From positions 4,394,501 to 4,458,500 of the forward strand of contig NZ_FNTF01000002.1 in NCBI RefSeq assembly GCF_900105495.1: DNA of 64,000 nt. The letters are read 5' to 3'. Below, one piece after another: positions 60,022 to 64,000 of this stretch; within the stretch, counting starts at the first letter, position 1, and every line of letters starts with the position of its first letter. A program made the position numbers and the translations under genes. The notes under the pieces are model-generated. The model searched no databases and had not been told where the DNA came from. It worked only from the letters and a program-made list of their open reading frames with translations. The stretch comes from Pseudomonas frederiksbergensis. GTDB lineage: Bacteria > Pseudomonadota > Gammaproteobacteria > Pseudomonadales > Pseudomonadaceae.

Positions 60022-62087
60022 GATTCGCTCCCTGCGACAAAACTGTAAAAAGGCACGCTAGCCTTGACCAACGTTTCTTCAAGCTCTTGCTGTGGATCGG
60101 AGTGCGCAACAATCGCGCCACCAATTCCAAATTTCGCCTCGTTACCCTGGAGCACTGCTGTTCGGATGACAATACTCAGCTCCGCTCCACCACTGAAAGA
60201 TAACCATCCTAATGCGCCTGAATAGACACCACGGGCAGAGGACTCCAATACGTCAATAATTTCCATCGTGCGTTTCTTCGGAGCTCCCGTCATTGAGCCA
60301 CCTGGGAAGCAGGCTCGAATAGCTTCGATCGTTGAAATATCCGAGCGAAGGTGCCCACGAACTGTTGAGACAAGCTGGTGGACCGAGGAAAAGCTTTCCA
60401 CTGAGAAAATCTCAGGAACATGAACGCTCCCTGGACGGCACACTTGATTCAAATCATGGCGCACCAAATCTACAATCATTAGGTTCTCGGCCCTGTCCTT
60501 GGCCGAGCTACGTAGCTCATCCCGCAGTACTTGGTCCTCTGCAATTTGATTACTACGCGGCCTGGTTCCCTTTATTGGTCTGGACTCGATCAATCCGCTG
60601 TCATCGATTCTGAGAAAGGTTTCGGGCGAAGCGCTCAATACAGAAAATCCTGCAAACGAGAGGTAGGCACCGTAGGGTACGGGGCTAGCCTGACGCATTC
60701 GCCAATAAGCACTCAAAGGCGCACCGCTGTAAGCCACTTTTGCCCTATTGGTCAGGCAGATCTCGTAAGACTCCCCATCGGTGATGTACTTAAGAGATTG
60801 ATTGATCTTACTGATGTACTCATCTGGCCCGTCCTCAAGCGAGAGCTTCAGCTGATCTACGGCACCTGGAATAAACGAACTGCAATGACCAACTGGCTCA
60901 TCATTACGATGGAGAAAATCAGGTAAGGATGGCCATTCCAAAGCATCGCCTGTCGCAGTCATCAGGCATTCATAGGCCTTGTCTTCATGATGATCAAAGA
61001 CAAAGAAATGCGGCGCAAACATGAATGAAGCATCCGGATAAATCGAACGGTAAATTTTGCGTCCACCCGCCAGTGCTTTCAATTCGTAACCGAGGTAGCC
61101 AACAAAACCGCCCTTGAAAACAAACGGCAAGTACTGAGGGGTTGCCACCTGCACAGCTTCGAAGATTTGTGCAATCAGTGTAAAAAAGTCTCCTTTGATG
61201 CTTTTTTTGCCCTTGGGGCCCTCAAGTTTCAGGCACTCATCGTTGACATCGTACTCAAGCCTTATCGCTCCTTGCGCCACCCCACTACCTATGATCGAGT
61301 AGCGGGCATTAGGTCTTTCTGACTTCTCGCTGTCTAGCCAAAAAGCAAAGCGATCATCTGCATAGAGCGTTGAAAATACTGTTAGTGGACCGGTGCATTC
61401 GGAAAATTCGCGGTAGTTAAGCTGCATATTCAGCATCCCCCCTACTGCGACATATGCATCTTTTGACGACGTACATTCCGTGTCGGACTCTAAGTGAGCT
61501 CTGACACTGACGTTGTGTTCCAGCGCCATGCGTATGAAGTTGCTCAATAACGCATGGCCATATTCTGAATCGATGGATTCGGGATGGAACTGGACACCCC
61601 AAACCGGTCTGGTGATGTGTTCGATTGCCATGACCACACCTTCAGACGTCCAGGCCGTACATTGGAGCTCTGCTGGTAGGCTTGTACACATCAACGAATG
61701 GTATCTGACCACATCGAACTGTTCTGGCAGATCTCGAAAGAGCCCTTTGCCTGAATGAGTAATCCGACTGCGGTAGCCATGCACAGGGTTGGGAGCATAT
61801 CCCACCGTCCCCCCAAGAAATTGAGCGATGCCTTGATGCCCTAGACAAATACCAAGCAACGGGACAGGAGAACGGAGGATGACGTCACCGCACACACCGA
61901 AATCTCCCTCCTGCCCAGGGTGCCCTGGACCGGGCGACAGCACTACAGCGTCATAATTTTCGATACCCAATTCGTTGTACGGAAGGGTATTTTTGACTAC
62001 ATCCGCGCAAATACCTGTCACCTCATACAAATACTGAGCGATGTTCTGGGTGAAGGAATCAAAGTTATCAATCAGTAATATTTTCAT
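60018..62087 (-). CDS. Fused aminodeoxychorismate synthase (PabA-PabB)
   Basis: A protein of 689 residues starting 'MKILLIDNFDSFTQNIAQYL'. Residues 1-190 are a glutamine amidotransferase with the nucleophile Cys81 ('GICLGHQG') and the His168/Glu170 pair ('VQFHPES'). The C-terminal 450 residues are a chorismate-binding domain with 'SRPIKGTRPR'; the PIKGT lysine marks aminodeoxychorismate synthase rather than anthranilate synthase. 'FPGGSMTGAPKKRTM' follows. It converts chorismate and glutamine to 4-amino-4-deoxychorismate. Overlaps both neighbours by a few bases (ATGA). Confidence 0.92.
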   Translation of the reverse strand: MKILLIDNFDSFTQNIAQYLYEVTGICADVVKNTLPYNELGIENYDAVVLSPGPGHPGQEGDFGVCGDVILRSPVPLLGICLGHQGIAQFLGGTVGYAPNPVHGYRSRITHSGKGLFRDLPEQFDVVRYHSLMCTSLPAELQCTAWTSEGVVMAIEHITRPVWGVQFHPESIDSEYGHALLSNFIRMALEHNVSVRAHLESDTECTSSKDAYVAVGGMLNMQLNYREFSECTGPLTVFSTLYADDRFAFWLDSEKSERPNARYSIIGSGVAQGAIRLEYDVNDECLKLEGPKGKKSIKGDFFTLIAQIFEAVQVATPQYLPFVFKGGFVGYLGYELKALAGGRKIYRSIYPDASFMFAPHFFVFDHHEDKAYECLMTATGDALEWPSLPDFLHRNDEPVGHCSSFIPGAVDQLKLSLEDGPDEYISKINQSLKYITDGESYEICLTNRAKVAYSGAPLSAYWRMRQASPVPYGAYLSFAGFSVLSASPETFLRIDDSGLIESRPIKGTRPRSNQIAEDQVLRDELRSSAKDRAENLMIVDLVRHDLNQVCRPGSVHVPEIFSVESFSSVHQLVSTVRGHLRSDISTIEAIRACFPGGSMTGAPKKRTMEIIDVLESSARGVYSGALGWLSFSGGAELSIVIRTAVLQGNEAKFGIGGAIVAHSDPQQELEETLVKASVPFYSFVAGSES

Positions 62088-62482
62088 GAGGGTCGCCCCA
62101 TGGCCAAACACTGATTGATCAGGACGTCTTCCTGAATACACGTCTCTTCTATAATCAGTTTGAATATCGACTCGGTGTATTCCGGCCTCAATCCTACCGC
62201 TTCCGATCTAGTCTTGATCATATCGAGCACGTAGGAAATTCGTCCGGGTTGCATCATCGCAATGCCATGGACGGCTTTGAGTTCGGCAATGTCCATGCAC
62301 ACTTTCATTCGCTCAGAAAGCAGGTCGACGACTTGCAAATTTATCGAATCAAGCCGCTCCCGCTGCGGCTGCAAAATGTTAGACGTGCCTGTCTGTGACA
62401 ACTGTCCCTGTTGTTTCATCTTTTGCATCTCCGTTAGCCAATTTCTGGAAGAGAGTCGCCAGTCAGGCGTGATCCCGCTCAT
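62084..62482 (-). CDS. papB: Chorismate mutase-like protein (PapB type, 4-amino-4-deoxychorismate mutase)
   Basis: A protein of up to 132 residues. The AroQ-type helical core 'RERLDSINLQVVDLLSERMKVCMDIAELKA' followed by 'PGRISYVLDMI' and 'YTESIFKLIIEETCIQED' is complete. The first 20-30 residues are poorly conserved, and the true start may be an ATG at 62428 or 62419. Between an aminodeoxychorismate synthase and a PapC-type gene, the amino analogue is the likely substrate. The start lies inside the preceding gene. Confidence 0.8.
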   Translation of the reverse strand: MSGITPDWRLSSRNWLTEMQKMKQQGQLSQTGTSNILQPQRERLDSINLQVVDLLSERMKVCMDIAELKAVHGIAMMQPGRISYVLDMIKTRSEAVGLRPEYTESIFKLIIEETCIQEDVLINQCLAMGRPS

Positions 62483-63734
62483 TGATAGCCGGCGTCCATA
62501 ATCCCCTGCTCGTCATCACCCCTAGAGCAGTCCCCAATAACTTAATGTCTTTGCAACTGTGGTCTGCTGAAATTGCAAAACGCAGCATCGCTTTGCCTTT
62601 GGCAATGATTGGGTAAAACACCGGAAAGAGCAGCATGCCTTGGTCACGCAGGGTTCTCGCGGCCTGCAAGCCGGCTTCCTCTGTGTCAAAGAAGGCTCCT
62701 CTGACAGGTGACTGAATACCTGCATTGAGCAACTGGTTGTCGGTGAGGGAATCTAAAAGGGCGACATTTTCCCAAAGTCGCCGTTGCAGCATATCGATCT
62801 CTTCACTGAGATGGATTTTCACCGCGGCTACGTTTGCCGCCAACATAGGCACCATAATGGAATGACCAAATATCAGCGGATTGGCCAGGGTTCGGATAAC
62901 TTCAACATCCCGTGGATCTGAAACTACGACAAAACCACCCGCGCCACCAAATGCCTTGGAGAGAGACCCTGCCAGAATAATATTTGCAGGTAATGAGTGA
63001 TCCACCGCTGAAAAGGCATATCCCGCACCATGACGTCCGACGATCGAAATACCATGAGCATCGTCTACGTATAGGTATCCCCGTGCCGATTCTAGCTGCC
63101 GAGATAGCTCGGCGATGGGTACAAGACCACTCATCGAACCGATTCCATCGATCAAGAGCACAGGAGTTTCACCTTTGTCGGTGCAAACTTTCAGCGCTGT
63201 AGTCATTGATTCTTGGCTGGTGGACTCAACTCTAGAAACAGGTCCGAACTGCTCCAAAACCCCCCTAAGTACCTGCATTGAAGCATGGGCGGTTTTGTCC
63301 ATCAGCCAGTGGATTCGTTTTTTGACCGGATACCCACTCAACGAACCACTCCCCAGCAACGGTAAAACACCTAAATGGACACTGCTGGTAGAAGTAAACA
63401 CCGCAACGCCGCAACCTCTGTAAATCTGAGCAAGCAACTCTTCCAGTTGAGGCAGGTAACTTGGGCGCATTGCGCTTCGAGAAGACGACAGGTGCAGTCC
63501 GGAAGTTTCCATAGCCTGGTGTGCGGCTTCGATCAATGCAGAGTGGGTTTCCAAGCCCAAGTACGAACAGGAAACAAACTCTGTGAATGTACCTCCGTCC
63601 TGCAAGGTAATGTGCTTACCCACACGACTCGCAACGGTAAAACCTGTAAGCCCTTCCTCGTAAGCCTTCGCCAGTGCACCGGTGGTGTTGCCGCGACGAA
63701 TGCTCATCCAGTCTTGTTTGGTTTGCACATCCAT
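62463..63734 (-). CDS. Alpha-oxoamine synthase family PLP enzyme (AONS/KBL/CqsA-like)
   Basis: A protein of 423 residues. The fold-type I PLP features of the family are present: 'YLGLETHSALIEAAHQAMETSGLHLSSSR', the ring-stacking His150 in 'DKTAHASM', 'DDAHG' (224-228) and the Schiff-base Lys260 in 'AGSLSKAFGGAGG'. Such enzymes join an amino acid to an acyl thioester with loss of CO2, giving alpha-amino ketones. Found in biotin, heme, sphingolipid, and autoinducer (CqsA/LqsA) pathways, and in prodigiosin-type secondary metabolism. No biotin gene is adjacent, so a pathway-specific role is likely. Confidence 0.85.
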   Translation of the reverse strand: MDVQTKQDWMSIRRGNTTGALAKAYEEGLTGFTVASRVGKHITLQDGGTFTEFVSCSYLGLETHSALIEAAHQAMETSGLHLSSSRSAMRPSYLPQLEELLAQIYRGCGVAVFTSTSSVHLGVLPLLGSGSLSGYPVKKRIHWLMDKTAHASMQVLRGVLEQFGPVSRVESTSQESMTTALKVCTDKGETPVLLIDGIGSMSGLVPIAELSRQLESARGYLYVDDAHGISIVGRHGAGYAFSAVDHSLPANIILAGSLSKAFGGAGGFVVVSDPRDVEVIRTLANPLIFGHSIMVPMLAANVAAVKIHLSEEIDMLQRRLWENVALLDSLTDNQLLNAGIQSPVRGAFFDTEEAGLQAARTLRDQGMLLFPVFYPIIAKGKAMLRFAISADHSCKDIKLLGTALGVMTSRGLWTPAINERDHA

Positions 63735-63756
63735 AGCTAAAGCTCCTTTCTGAAAA

Positions 63757-63999
63757 TCAATATGATTTGCATCCGATGGTCATTACTGAGCTGCCTGAGG
63801 CGTCAGACGCTTCCTTATCGATTACAGTTTGCGTATTTGTCAGCTGACTCTGTTTGAACAGTTCACGCACAGCTCTGGCCTGATCCTCGCCATGTTCAAT
63901 GACTAGCCAACCTTCACGACTAAGTAACTGGTTCGCGAGCGAGATGATTTGCCGTATCAGTTCAAGCCCATCGACCCCGGAATAGACCGATTCCCGTGG
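63757..63999 (-). CDS. PrmC/HemK-like SAM methyltransferase, C-terminal part (cut by window edge)
   Basis: An open frame of 80 codons ends at the TGA at 63757-63759 and runs past the right edge. It reads 'PRESVYSGVDGLELIRQIISL', then 'LLSREGWLVIEHGEDQARAVRELF', which corresponds to the C-terminal part of PrmC/HemK ('E-P-x-x-x-L...G-x-DGL...GGWLxxEHG-x-x-Q'). The N-terminal methyltransferase core with its NPPY motif would lie outside. It is 22 bases upstream of the oxoamine synthase on the same strand, so it is likely part of the same operon and not the housekeeping prmC. Confidence 0.72.
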   Translation of the reverse strand, partial: PRESVYSGVDGLELIRQIISLANQLLSREGWLVIEHGEDQARAVRELFKQSQLTNTQTVIDKEASDASGSSVMTIGCKSY

Positions 64000-64000
64000 A

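Noticed and set aside
1..64000. CRISPR arrays, insertion sequences and rRNA genes
   Set aside because: No evenly spaced long repeats with unique spacers, no transposase-like frames and no rRNA-like stretches were seen.

Overview
The window reads as chromosomal DNA of a denitrifying or nitrate-respiring Pseudomonas, most likely of the P. fluorescens group. The narK1-narK2-narGHJI-ppiC-moaA order, the narXL-dnr arrangement, the glcC/glcDEFG locus, the Pseudomonas-type REP sequences (cores resembling GTGGGAGCGGGC) and the perfect ANR/FNR boxes (TTGAT-N4-ATCAA) all fit that genus. Species assignment is inference; no comparison could be run.

Positions 1-27567 are a prophage whose left end lies outside the window. 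Its virion genes run leftward (minus strand): a lambda-type head module (terminase Nu1/GpA, gpW, portal, S49 protease, decoration protein D, capsid E, FII) joined to a P2-type contractile tail (Z-like, V, W, J, I, fibre, fibre chaperone, sheath, tube, tail assembly). To the right come a holin, an opposite-strand membrane moron, a Q-like regulator, a VapE/Toprim replication protein, a DksA/TraR zinc finger, a CII-like protein and the Cro/CI switch. An AT-rich membrane protein with a possible PD-(D/E)XK domain sits against cI. A rightward early operon follows, including an antirepressor-like gene and a PrtN-family activator and ending with the integrase. A HEPN-like accessory gene and a tRNA-Cys gene mark the attachment end.

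From 27.6 to 36.7 kb lie ordinary chromosomal genes: a divergent DUF3079/hypothetical pair sharing an ANR box, a Fur-box-preceded ferrous iron uptake operon of the FtrABCD type, a chemoreceptor, and the anaerobic ribonucleotide reductase operon. In this operon the glycyl-radical segment of NrdD appears to be encoded by its own 55-codon gene between nrdD and nrdG.

From 36.7 to 52.2 kb is the nitrate respiration island: two nitrate/nitrite transporters, the membrane nitrate reductase NarGHJI, a PpiC isomerase and MoaA on the minus strand, then NarXL, a Dnr-like regulator and a small zinc-binding DGC-domain protein on the plus strand. Perfect ANR boxes and three TACCTCT-N2-AGAGGTA-like NarL sites link the units.

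From 52.2 to 57.4 kb is the glycolate oxidase locus (glcC divergent from glcDEFG) with two FadR-type palindromes between. From 57.5 kb to the end is a lower-GC minus-strand cluster: a PrmC-like methyltransferase (cut by the window edge), an alpha-oxoamine synthase, an aminodeoxychorismate mutase-like protein, a fused PabA-PabB, an aminodeoxyprephenate dehydrogenase-like protein, and a 14-helix efflux pump. Together these suggest a secondary-metabolite pathway built on 4-amino-phenylpyruvate/4-amino-phenylalanine. It is the most likely undescribed system in the window.
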